32,480 bases of DNA from Fulvivirga sp. (GTDB lineage Bacteria > Bacteroidota > Bacteroidia > Cytophagales > Cyclobacteriaceae): positions 1 through 32,480 of the forward strand of contig JANQLQ010000122.1 of the NCBI GenBank assembly GCA_028280565.1, read 5' to 3'. The notes below the pieces were generated by a model. That model was not told the origin of the DNA. It did not search any database and saw only the letters and a program-made list of their open reading frames with translations. Shown in pieces: positions 16,639 through 24,985 of the stretch. Every line of letters begins with the position of its first letter. Position 1 is the stretch's first letter. Both the position numbers and the translations under genes were made by a program.

Positions 16639-18375
16639 ATGAGATCTATTCTTCTTTTTACCAGTTGGTTACTCGTGTTGCCCATCATGGCGCAGCCGTT
16701 AACTACTGTTTTTGAATCTTCTAATGGCAACGCTACGGCTACTTACCCACAGGTAATAGACTATTATCGTCAACTTGCCGATACGGAGGCCATGATCTCG
16801 TTAAAAGAAATGGGAATGACCGATTCCGGGCAGCCTCTTCACCTGGTCATCTTAGACCCGGAAGGCCAGTTTGATTTTGAAAAGGCACGGGAGCAAGGTA
16901 AAACCGTCATACTGATCAACAATGGCATTCATCCCGGTGAGCCGGATGGCATAGAAGCTTGCATGATGTTACTGCGGAACTATGCCCGGAACAAGGAAAA
17001 TCAAAAATGGATTGAAAATACGCTAATCGCCGTGATCCCGGTGTATAACATAGGAGGCGCTTTACAGAGAAATTCTTTTAGCCGTGCCAATCAAAACGGC
17101 CCGGATGAATACGGGTTCCGTGGAAATGCGCGGAATTTTGACCTGAACAGGGATTTTGTAAAAGCCGATACAAAAAACACCAAAAGCTTCTACGAGATAT
17201 TTCACTTCGTTCGTCCTAGCATTTTTATTGATACCCATGTCAGTAATGGTGCTGATTACCAGTATAGCATCACTCATTTGGCAACGCAGCATAATAAAAT
17301 GGGGGGTGAGATGGGCAAGTATATCGAAGAGGAGTTCACCCCTCAGCTGGAAATGATCATGCAGGAGAAAGGCAGCGACATCACTCCCTACGTAAACGTA
17401 TTCAATACCACTCCCGACAGCAATGGCTTTTCACAGTTTTTAGATGATCCCAGGTACTCTACCGGGTACACTACCCTTTTTCACACGTTAGGATTCATGA
17501 TAGAAACGCATATGCTTAAAAAGTTTGATAGGCGTGTAAAAGCAACCTATGATTTTCTCGAGGCGGTTTTGATGATAGCACATGAAGAGGGCACCAAGAT
17601 CAATACGCTCAGGCAAGACCAAGCAAAGCGATTTAAGGCGGGGGCGCAGCATACCTTAAGCTGGCGGCTGAGCAAATCCAAGTTCAAACCCATCGAGTTT
17701 AAAGGCTACCAAGGAGAGATGATCCTTAGTAAGGTGACAGGCCAGGAACGGCTGCTGTATGGGAGAAATAAACCGTTTACGAAGGAGATCCCCTACTACA
17801 ATCACTACGTACCCGGTGTGGAGGTGGTCATTCCTAAAGCTTATATCATCCCCCAAGGCTGGCATAGGGTCATAGATCGTTTAAAGTGGAACCAGGTCGA
17901 GTATGAGCGTATCTCGCAGGATACATCGATTACTGTAGAAGTATATAAGATCACCAAGTACAACACGGGCTCTTCTCCCTACGAGGGTCACTATCGTCAT
18001 CATAGTGTTCAAACCACCGTGTCCACCGAACGGGTAGACTTTCTGAAAGGAGATTATATGTTTTACTTGGATCAATTCGCTGGCAGGTATCTCGTAGAAA
18101 CACTGGAGCCAAAAGCCGTTGACTCTTTCTTTAGTTGGAATTTTTTCGATACTATTTTACAGCAAAAAGAATATTTTTCTCCTTATGTTTTCGAAGATGT
18201 GGCCGAGCAGCTACTGCGGCGAAACGCCTCACTCAGGACTGAATTTGAGGCTAAAAAAAAGATCAACAGTGAATTTGCCAATGACTGGTATGCACAGCTT
18301 GATTTTATCTACAAGCATTCGGAGTATTATGAAAAAGCGCATTTAACCTACCCGGTTTACCGCTTGAGGGAATAA
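16639..18375 (+). CDS. Secreted M14-family zinc carboxypeptidase
   Basis: An exported metallopeptidase of 578 aa. The frame is open from 16591, but the ATG at 16639 gives a clean signal peptide (MRSILLFTSWLLVLPIMAQ), so it is preferred. In that numbering the zinc ligands are H98 and E101 in NNGIHPGEPDG and H200 in FIDTHVSNG; NFDLNRDF supplies the substrate-binding Arg; the catalytic Glu is probably E289 in GFMIETHML. All M14 positions are thus present. The C-terminal ~250 residues extend well beyond the catalytic domain and probably form a beta-rich accessory domain. It should act in the periplasm or outside the cell on peptides. It is monocistronic in appearance. Confidence 0.88.
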   Translation: MRSILLFTSWLLVLPIMAQPLTTVFESSNGNATATYPQVIDYYRQLADTEAMISLKEMGMTDSGQPLHLVILDPEGQFDFEKAREQGKTVILINNGIHPGEPDGIEACMMLLRNYARNKENQKWIENTLIAVIPVYNIGGALQRNSFSRANQNGPDEYGFRGNARNFDLNRDFVKADTKNTKSFYEIFHFVRPSIFIDTHVSNGADYQYSITHLATQHNKMGGEMGKYIEEEFTPQLEMIMQEKGSDITPYVNVFNTTPDSNGFSQFLDDPRYSTGYTTLFHTLGFMIETHMLKKFDRRVKATYDFLEAVLMIAHEEGTKINTLRQDQAKRFKAGAQHTLSWRLSKSKFKPIEFKGYQGEMILSKVTGQERLLYGRNKPFTKEIPYYNHYVPGVEVVIPKAYIIPQGWHRVIDRLKWNQVEYERISQDTSITVEVYKITKYNTGSSPYEGHYRHHSVQTTVSTERVDFLKGDYMFYLDQFAGRYLVETLEPKAVDSFFSWNFFDTILQQKEYFSPYVFEDVAEQLLRRNASLRTEFEAKKKINSEFANDWYAQLDFIYKHSEYYEKAHLTYPVYRLRE

Positions 18376-18471
18376 AAGAGACTACGGTGTTATAAAATTC
18401 GACTGGAGACCAGGCAAGTAGTTTTCTTCTCAAAGCGTATAACTTCCCCCACCTTGCAGTGTTTAGCTTTT

Positions 18472-19944
18472 ATGGAGATAGCTTTTGTTTTTCCCCACCA
18501 GCTTTTTGAGAAAAATCCATGCCTGGCAGGAAGTGTGGAAAGGGTGTACCTCGTAGAGGATGATTTATTTTTCAGGCAATACCGTTTTCATAAGAAAAAG
18601 CTCGTGTTACACCGGGCTTCTATGAAGTACTACCAGCATTGCCTTGAAAATCAAGGCTTTAAAACCTCCTACATCGATAGTGCTGAAAATTCCACCCTTG
18701 CAGACCTATTTGTTCAATTGAAGAAGCACGGCGTTACTAAAGTCCACCTTATTGATCCAACGGACTACCTATTACTCAGGCGTGTCCGGCGATTTTCTAA
18801 GAAAGAGGCTATTGAGCTGGCAATATATCCGAGCCCGCTTTTTTTGAACGCTATGGATGAACTCAACAGCCGTTTGAAAAAAACGAAGTCAGGTTATCTC
18901 ATGGCAAGCTTTTACAAAGAGCAACGTAAGGCCATGGATATCCTGATCGATGGTGATGAGCCAGTAGGTGGAAAATGGAGCTTTGACGAAGAAAATAGGA
19001 AAAAGCTTCCCAAACAATTGGAGTTGCCCATGCTATATAAAAGCGGGGCTAATACGTATGTAGAGGAGGCCACAAAATATGTAAATGACCATTTCCAAGC
19101 GAACCCTGGTAATACAGATGATTTTTTCTACCCGGTTACCCACGAGGAAGCCCGGGAAGGCTTGGATGACTTCCTAGAAAACCGGATGAAATGGTTTGGG
19201 GATTATGAAGATGCCATCGCTAAGGAGAAAAGCTTTTTATTCCATTCTGTGCTCACACCACCCTTAAATATTGGACTGCTCACGCCAGGCCAAGTGATTT
19301 CAAGGACCTTGGAAAAGCACGCTGAGAAGTGTTTTCCACTCAATAGTTTAGAAGGGTTTATCCGGCAGATCATTGGATGGCGCGAGTTTATGAGGGGCAT
19401 CTATGAACGAGAAGGGGTTTTCCAACGTACGAACAACCATTTTAGGTACCAACGGCCCTTACCCCCATCTTTTTGGACCGGGTCTACAGGCATTGAGCCT
19501 ATTGACGATGTTATCCTCAAAGTACTGCGCCATGGTTATTGCCACCATATCGAGCGTTTGATGATCCTGGGTAATTTTATGTTGCTGTGTGAGTTTGACC
19601 CGGATACGGTTTACCAATGGTTTATGGAACTTTTCATTGATGCTTATGATTGGGTGATGGTACCCAATGTATATGGGATGACCCAGTACGCAGATGGCGG
19701 CCTGCTTTCCACCAAACCTTATATTTCCGGCTCCAACTACCTCCTCAAAATGAGCGATTACAAGAAAGGACACTGGTGTAAAACATGGGACGCTCTTTAC
19801 TGGCGATTTATCTATGTCCATAAGCAGGAGTTTGCCAAAAATCAAAGAATGACAATGATGGTACGCCTTTTGGAAAAGATGGATCCTAAAAAACTAGACG
19901 ATCACCTTGAGACCGCCGAGCGCTTTTTGGAGGAATTGACATAA
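18472..19944 (+). CDS. Photolyase/cryptochrome-related flavoprotein (PhrB-like, FeS motif lost)
   Basis: A 490 aa member of the deoxyribodipyrimidine photolyase-related group (FeS-BCP/PhrB type), expected to bind FAD and repair UV lesions or sense light. I prefer the ATG at 18472 over 18454 because the family begins close to a strand like IAFVFPHQLF. Numbered from 18454, family blocks are HHIERLMILGNFMLL (364-378), DAYDWVMVPNVYGM (396-409) and ADGGLLSTKPY (413-423). In PhrB four cysteines hold a 4Fe-4S cluster; here MSDYKKGHWCKTWDALYW (433-450) keeps only C442, and the stretch before HHIERL has none, so the cluster is probably absent. FAD and antenna contacts were not checked. Confidence 0.85.
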   Translation: MEIAFVFPHQLFEKNPCLAGSVERVYLVEDDLFFRQYRFHKKKLVLHRASMKYYQHCLENQGFKTSYIDSAENSTLADLFVQLKKHGVTKVHLIDPTDYLLLRRVRRFSKKEAIELAIYPSPLFLNAMDELNSRLKKTKSGYLMASFYKEQRKAMDILIDGDEPVGGKWSFDEENRKKLPKQLELPMLYKSGANTYVEEATKYVNDHFQANPGNTDDFFYPVTHEEAREGLDDFLENRMKWFGDYEDAIAKEKSFLFHSVLTPPLNIGLLTPGQVISRTLEKHAEKCFPLNSLEGFIRQIIGWREFMRGIYEREGVFQRTNNHFRYQRPLPPSFWTGSTGIEPIDDVILKVLRHGYCHHIERLMILGNFMLLCEFDPDTVYQWFMELFIDAYDWVMVPNVYGMTQYADGGLLSTKPYISGSNYLLKMSDYKKGHWCKTWDALYWRFIYVHKQEFAKNQRMTMMVRLLEKMDPKKLDDHLETAERFLEELT

Positions 19945-19976
19945 ACCACAAGTAGGAGATTGCAAGGGCGAAAAAA

Positions 19977-20000
19977 GATCATTTTTATTCCTGTTATCCC
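19977..20000. repeat. Short match to the flank of repeat family 1
   Basis: GATC, a T-run and CTGTTATCCC here match 9756-9780 with about three differences over 25 bases. It lies in the 73-base gap between two convergent genes. It may be a remnant of the same dispersed element, or an A/T-rich terminator-like sequence that happens to resemble it. Confidence 0.35.
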
Positions 20001-20017
20001 TAGTTCAAGTCATAAAG

Positions 20018-20872
20018 TCAAATTTGAATATGGATGTGGTCATCATGTCGTACAGGGTGGCAACCGTGGTATCTTATTTTATCATGCACTAACCCCATCC
20101 TAGTTTTAAGGTGCGGTTCGATGAAAATCTTTTTGACCTGTTTATTATGGGAAAATAGGCGTATCATCGTTTTTGTTCTCTCCTTGTCCAAAACAAAATC
20201 CTCTTTCTTACCTTGGGGCACGAGATACTCCATGAATCCGTATTGCCAAAATCCTAATTGCTTGCAGTTACTCGGTTGATCAGCTTCGCCTTTCACAGGG
20301 TCTACAAAAACGCCATAGCCTATAAAGGAAGGCGTTTTATTAGTCCTTGATCCATCGGTGGCCGTGAGGTAACAGAAAGCTAAATCCAGCTTTTTCCCAT
20401 CGTTATGGCTAAGATGTGGCCATAGTGCAAACCCGTCGATAAAAGGAAAATTAGCATCAAGGTAATACAATACTGTTCCCGGGTAACGCTTTGACAGTTT
20501 TGAGGCGGTACCCATAGCTATGTCTTTTAGCGCCGGCTTCACATAGTGCCGGTTGAAGATCCAAGTGATAGCGCTAAGCGGCTTTAGGGTAGCGTCACCG
20601 GCAATGGGTAAAGGCACCCGGCCATAGTATCTTGCTAATAGAGGGACTAACGTTAACGAAAATAGGAAGTACATTCCCACAAATAATATCGGTTTTAATA
20701 TCCTAAGCCGTGTTGTATTAGCCCACACCTTTTCTATCCTGTTCTTTACCAAAAAATAGAGAAGGTAAATAATACCTCCCACTTGGGTTAAAATGGTCAG
20801 TAAAGAGACTACCACTAAAACTTTGATGACTTTTAGCAAAGGACGAGACATTGCAATTGAATTTTTGAACAT
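20018..20872 (-). CDS. Membrane-anchored LAS-like metallopeptidase candidate
   Basis: A 284 aa protein with two N-terminal hydrophobic helices (about 14-42 and 60-80) and a C-terminal domain probably in the periplasm. The domain carries HLSHNDGKKLD (153-163; H156, D163), resembling the HxxG...xD zinc motif of LAS-type peptidases such as MepA and VanY, and RHDDHIHI (275-282; H279, H281), very like the HDDHFHV end of MepA. EPH (252-254) may supply the base. The pattern suggests a peptidoglycan hydrolase, but overall similarity to a named family is not evident to me. A second ATG at codon 8 is possible. It converges on the photolyase-like gene. Confidence 0.6.
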   Translation of the reverse strand: MFKNSIAMSRPLLKVIKVLVVVSLLTILTQVGGIIYLLYFLVKNRIEKVWANTTRLRILKPILFVGMYFLFSLTLVPLLARYYGRVPLPIAGDATLKPLSAITWIFNRHYVKPALKDIAMGTASKLSKRYPGTVLYYLDANFPFIDGFALWPHLSHNDGKKLDLAFCYLTATDGSRTNKTPSFIGYGVFVDPVKGEADQPSNCKQLGFWQYGFMEYLVPQGKKEDFVLDKERTKTMIRLFSHNKQVKKIFIEPHLKTRMGLVHDKIRYHGCHPVRHDDHIHIQI

Positions 20873-21172
20873 CGTGGTATCAACGTTACTTGCGTTAAAT
20901 TTATTTGACGTATGGGGTACATGATGATCTGTATTCGCGGTATTGAACTCTTGATCAGTAGGTAAAGGGCAGTAGGCAACTCCCTATTTTTTTCCTACTG
21001 GATTGATCGAAAACCTTCAAATATACTCATCCCGTACCCGGTACGTCATTTGAGACTTAACTTAACACGAGAAGGAACAAACCTTTACATTGATGATCTT
21101 CAGCTCTTGGTCTCCATCCTTTGGCCGTGTAATTAGGCTAGCTCGTTTGCATGGATAAGAACCCAGCCTGGG
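20873..21172. other. 300-base gap, little recognisable
   Basis: It lies upstream of the LAS-like gene and downstream of the amidase gene (both minus). A TATATTTG sequence on the minus strand (21018-21025) could be a -7 box but has no partner at -33. A short palindrome GTACC-C-GGTAC is near 21040. No gene seen. Confidence 0.3.
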
Positions 21173-22825
21173 TCAATCCATAAACATTGCCGGATGTTCT
21201 TCATCTACATGAGTAGCCACCTGGTAAGCATGCGCCAATTCTAACAAGCTGGCCTCATCATACAAATTACCGATAATCGAAAAGCTGGTGGGGCTTCCTT
21301 TTTCATTAAACCCATTCGGCAAAACCACGCAAGGATGCCCTGTTAGGTTCGTCATCAGTAATTGATCACCTCCAAAGCTTGGACAGACCACGGCGTCATA
21401 ACCCTTGAAGAGGTCATTGACCTTCACTATCAGTTCAGATCGTATACGGTTGGCATTGATATAATCCGCGGCAGAAATAAACCGGCTGGAGCGGAAGTAG
21501 TTAGGCCAGGCATTTTTCTTTTGATTGACCAAAAGATCATCTTCATTTGACCGCGTAAGCTCGTCAAAAGCAGCAGATGCCTCGCTTGCCAAGATCAAGG
21601 ACAATGCCCCTACGGGAATATCCCCGGGGAGCGTTAAGGCCTCCATCTCGACACCTAAGTCACGGAACACGGCTAATGTGAGGCTATCATTTTGAGCGTT
21701 AGACGAGCTTTCGAACAAAGACTTCAAATACGCAACTTTTAGTTTACCTAAGTCCCTGTCTGCGTCAAAATTAAACGCGGCATCTACAAGGGTCCTATCC
21801 TCGTTATCTGCGCCCCTGATCGTTTCAAAAATCATCGCGGCATCTTGTGAGGATCGCGTGATAGGCCCTATCTTATCCATGGACCAGCTCAAAGCCATAG
21901 CCCCTGAGCGGCTAACGCGCCCAAAAGTGGGCCTAAGCCCTGTGGTTCCGCATCGTGTGGAAGGAGATACGATGGACCCCCAAGTCTCCGTGCCGATAGC
22001 GTAAGGTACTAGGCCTGCCGCCGTTGCCGAAGCGGAACCTGCCGAGGATCCGCTGGAGCCCTGTTGTAGGTCCCAAGGGTTTTTCGTTTTTCCGCCATAC
22101 CATATATCGCCCATGGCCAGCGCACCTAGGGTCAGTTTAACGATCAATACGCCCCCGGCGGCCTCTAGCTTTTTGATAACGGTGGCTGTACCTGTTACTT
22201 GCTGATCTTTGTAAGGCATAGCTCCCCATGTCGTTTTATACCCTTCCAGCGCTAGCAGGTCTTTTACACCATAGGGAATACCATGCAATGGGCCCCTGTA
22301 ATTACCAGCGGCAATCTCCTCATCGGCTCTTTTGGCCTGCTCCATGGCGAGTTCTTCGGTAAGGGTTATCACACATTGGAGTGTATCACCATAGGTTTTT
22401 AGGCGCTGTATAAAAAATTGCGTGAGCTCCACCGAAGAGATCTTGCGTGTACGGACCAAGCTTGAGAGCTGGGCTACAGTGTAAAATGCCAACTGTTCCC
22501 TTTCAGCAGGTAGCTCGACATTATCGGATAATCCGAAATCAATAGGCCGCTGATCAGTATCTAACTCAAAACCGGCGGGGCGAGGGTTAAAATCCAAGGC
22601 AGGAGCGGTTGAATTCGGAAGCGAATAACTATGTACCTCTTTCACCTGTTCCCTGCGCTGCCAAAGATTTTCCATGGCGGAATCCCTCTCCGAGCGGGTA
22701 TAGTCAAGGCCGAAGAACGGCTCTATTACCGCTAAGGAATCAACGGGTGAATTACTGTTCATAGTCCCTGAACAACCTAATAGGCATAATGATAAGCAAC
22801 AATAAATGACCCTAAACCTCTTCAT
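21173..22825 (-). CDS. Amidase-signature-family lipoprotein
   Basis: An exported amidase (550 aa) that hydrolyses an amide of unknown identity. The N-terminus has a lipobox ending LLGC (C18), so it should be lipid-anchored. The Ser-cisSer-Lys triad is placed at K188 (GVKDLLAL), S257/S258 (QQGSSGSSAGSA) and S284 (GTETWGSIVSP). In the consensus the last block is GTDTGGSIR.P; here Trp replaces a Gly and Val replaces Arg. An N-terminal extension of about 110 residues precedes the catalytic domain. No partner gene is adjacent; DinB is divergent at 73 bases. Cell-envelope or xenobiotic amides are possible substrates (inference). Confidence 0.88.
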   Translation of the reverse strand: MKRFRVIYCCLSLCLLGCSGTMNSNSPVDSLAVIEPFFGLDYTRSERDSAMENLWQRREQVKEVHSYSLPNSTAPALDFNPRPAGFELDTDQRPIDFGLSDNVELPAEREQLAFYTVAQLSSLVRTRKISSVELTQFFIQRLKTYGDTLQCVITLTEELAMEQAKRADEEIAAGNYRGPLHGIPYGVKDLLALEGYKTTWGAMPYKDQQVTGTATVIKKLEAAGGVLIVKLTLGALAMGDIWYGGKTKNPWDLQQGSSGSSAGSASATAAGLVPYAIGTETWGSIVSPSTRCGTTGLRPTFGRVSRSGAMALSWSMDKIGPITRSSQDAAMIFETIRGADNEDRTLVDAAFNFDADRDLGKLKVAYLKSLFESSSNAQNDSLTLAVFRDLGVEMEALTLPGDIPVGALSLILASEASAAFDELTRSNEDDLLVNQKKNAWPNYFRSSRFISAADYINANRIRSELIVKVNDLFKGYDAVVCPSFGGDQLLMTNLTGHPCVVLPNGFNEKGSPTSFSIIGNLYDEASLLELAHAYQVATHVDEEHPAMFMD

Positions 22826-22898
22826 TTGGCCTTAATTTTTGTTAAATGATCCCTAATTTACTAGATTCAAAAATTCATAACCTACCACTTGTAAAATA

Positions 22899-23360
22899 AT
22901 GATGAAGGAATATTTCAGGGAGCTCTTGAGATACAACGACTGGGCTAACCAACGCGTACTAATCACTTTTGAAGAACATAACATTACAGATGATCGCCTC
23001 TTATCCCTTTTTAGTCACTTACTTACCGCCCAAATTATTTGGTTAAACCGGATCAAGGAGATCCCGACCTCACCCTTCCCCATTTGGGAGCAGTATAAAC
23101 TGAGAGAACTTCGTACTATGACGATGGAAAGCTCTACGAATTGGATAAATTACCTGGAGGAACACCAAATGTCGACTTTCGAAGAGATGATCTTTTACAA
23201 GAATAGCGCAGGTAGAAAATATGAAACGACGATAAAAGATATCATCAGCCAAGTAATAAATCACAGTACATACCACCGTGGGCAGATTGCCGGCGCACTC
23301 CGAGAGCGTGGCATTGATCCTCCAGGAACGGATTACATTACTTACGTCCGGTTAAAATAA
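22899..23360 (+). CDS. DinB-family four-helix protein
   Basis: A 153 aa protein of the DinB/YfiT-like four-helix bundle family. Typical signs are the N-terminal RYNDWANQRV, the SHLLTAQIIWLNRI helix with H40, and VINHSTYHRGQI with H122 and H126; these three histidines form the usual metal site. Some relatives are thiol-dependent transferases (bacillithiol, mycothiol), others uncharacterised and damage-inducible. Substrate unknown. It starts at the ATG giving MMKEYFRELL; the next ATG is one codon on and could equally be used. It is divergent from the amidase. Confidence 0.85.
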   Translation: MMKEYFRELLRYNDWANQRVLITFEEHNITDDRLLSLFSHLLTAQIIWLNRIKEIPTSPFPIWEQYKLRELRTMTMESSTNWINYLEEHQMSTFEEMIFYKNSAGRKYETTIKDIISQVINHSTYHRGQIAGALRERGIDPPGTDYITYVRLK

Positions 23361-23522
23361 GAGCGAATTAGTTTACCTTATTGGCTCTTGAAATAGGCCT
23401 CTATTCATTAAGTCGTTGATTTCTAGGTATTTGTGCTAGGCTATGGTACTTTATGATATGTGATTTATAAGATGCGACACTATTTTTCCTTTTTTTTAAA
23501 AATCTAGAAAAACGTACATGCG

Positions 23523-23571
23523 TGGCTTTCTAAGCCAATACATGCATTCAAGGGTATTGATAAGTACCCTT
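23523..23571. repeat. Two small hairpins in tandem
   Basis: TGGCTT-TCT-AAGCCA (23523-23537) and AAGGGTA-TTGATAAG-TACCCTT (23550-23571) are perfect 6-bp and 7-bp stems only 12 bases apart. They are in the 310-base gap after DinB and 100 bases before the 7TM-DISM gene. There is no T-run after either, so a terminator is only one option; a structured leader of the next gene is another. The rest of 23361-23670 shows nothing clear. Confidence 0.4.
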
Positions 23572-23670
23572 AAAACCAACTCTCACCTATGAAAGCCAGC
23601 TAACCGTGCTTCAAAAAGGTTACAAAGCAGCCTAGCGGGGTATCAAACTAAGAATAGTTAGGTTGGCTTT

Positions 23671-24921
23671 ATGAGTAGAGTTCTCTTTTTACTAGTGTCT
23701 TTTTTTCCTGCTGTTATTACTGCTTATGCGGGTGGAAAGCCTGGAGCCAAGCAAGGCTTGATGGATCTAACACGCATTTCATGGCAAAGAAATACCACTG
23801 TAGAGCTCAATGGAGAGTGGGAATTTTACTGGGAAGAATTGCTCACACCCAAAGACTTTGAGCACCGGGAGGCCGGGCAGGTATTTATACAGTTACCTTC
23901 GCTTTGGAACGATCAGCAACTTACGGCCCAAAGTTATGCTACCTATCGTCTCCGTGTTTATATCAACGATAATGCCGGCTCTTTGGCATTGTTGGCGCCC
24001 AATGTATATACAAGCTATCGTCTTTTTATTGATGGGGAATTACGTGCCCAAGATGGTGTTGTCAGCGAACAAAAAGAGACGGCTAAACCTGAATGGCGAG
24101 GGGACCTGGTTTTTTTAGCGTCACCTAAAGATACGATCGAGATTGTCCTGCAAGTCTCAAACTTTGATCATTACCGTGGGGGAGTACATAAGCCATTCAT
24201 TTTAGGATCAGCACAGGGAGTCCTTAGAAACAGGGAAATATTAATTATCTCGGATATGTTACTGGTGGGAGGGCTGCTGGTACTGGCTGCCAGCTTCCTA
24301 GTGTTCTATTCGTATCGATTAAATATGTTGCAATGCCTGTATTTTGGACTTTTCTGCCTGTTCTGGGCCATCCGGTCGCTGGTTACCCATGTTTATGTCA
24401 TTAACCATCTCTACCCTACTATGGAATGGAGCGTTGCATTAAGGATAGAGTACATGGCCCTGTACATTAGTTTTTTGATGGCGATCCTTTTCATACACAA
24501 GGTATTCCACTATAACAATCGGCTGCTTACGGCCCTCATGGTGATCATAAACTTCTTGTTCATTGCCTCCGTCATGGTGTTGCCCACTACTTTTTTCACC
24601 GCTTTACTCAATGGGTTCTTCACCTTCGCCGGGGTTAGCCTGCTCAACTGCTTTTATGTGATCGTGATGGCCATTCTCAGGAAACAAAAAGAAGCTTGGT
24701 TTTCGGCTACCGGCATCTTGATAGGGTTGATCATTTTTGTCGTGGAGTTTTTTGGGTATAATCTCTTTTTACCTGTAAACTTGGTGTATCTCAATTTGGC
24801 ATACCTTACAGTGTTTTTTGTCAATGGCCTGGTCCTTATTTACGGTTTTGTGAAGGCCTACCAACAGGTAGAGCAGTTGGAGTCTGAAAAATCTGCCCTT
24901 TTCAAAAGCATCAGGCGATAG
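23671..24921 (+). CDS. 7TM-DISM membrane sensor without output domain
   Basis: A 416 aa membrane protein of the 7TMR-DISM type. After a signal peptide (1-20) comes an extracellular jelly-roll-like domain (about 35-180) with LNGEWEFYWEELL (46-58), resembling the sugar-binding domain of family 2 glycosidases and probably binding a carbohydrate. Seven hydrophobic helices follow (about 193-213, 219-236, 262-276, 285-305, 312-335, 344-364, 370-392). The protein ends after a short charged tail of about 24 residues. Most relatives carry a kinase, guanylate cyclase or GGDEF domain there; here none is present, and no such partner lies next to it. The stop is clean and no frameshifted domain is seen downstream. 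Confidence 0.85.
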   Translation: MSRVLFLLVSFFPAVITAYAGGKPGAKQGLMDLTRISWQRNTTVELNGEWEFYWEELLTPKDFEHREAGQVFIQLPSLWNDQQLTAQSYATYRLRVYINDNAGSLALLAPNVYTSYRLFIDGELRAQDGVVSEQKETAKPEWRGDLVFLASPKDTIEIVLQVSNFDHYRGGVHKPFILGSAQGVLRNREILIISDMLLVGGLLVLAASFLVFYSYRLNMLQCLYFGLFCLFWAIRSLVTHVYVINHLYPTMEWSVALRIEYMALYISFLMAILFIHKVFHYNNRLLTALMVIINFLFIASVMVLPTTFFTALLNGFFTFAGVSLLNCFYVIVMAILRKQKEAWFSATGILIGLIIFVVEFFGYNLFLPVNLVYLNLAYLTVFFVNGLVLIYGFVKAYQQVEQLESEKSALFKSIRR

Positions 24922-24985
24922 GCACGACCGGGGTTTGTAAAGGATAATCCCCCGAATTTCGTTGCCATTTACTACCTTTAAGGGC

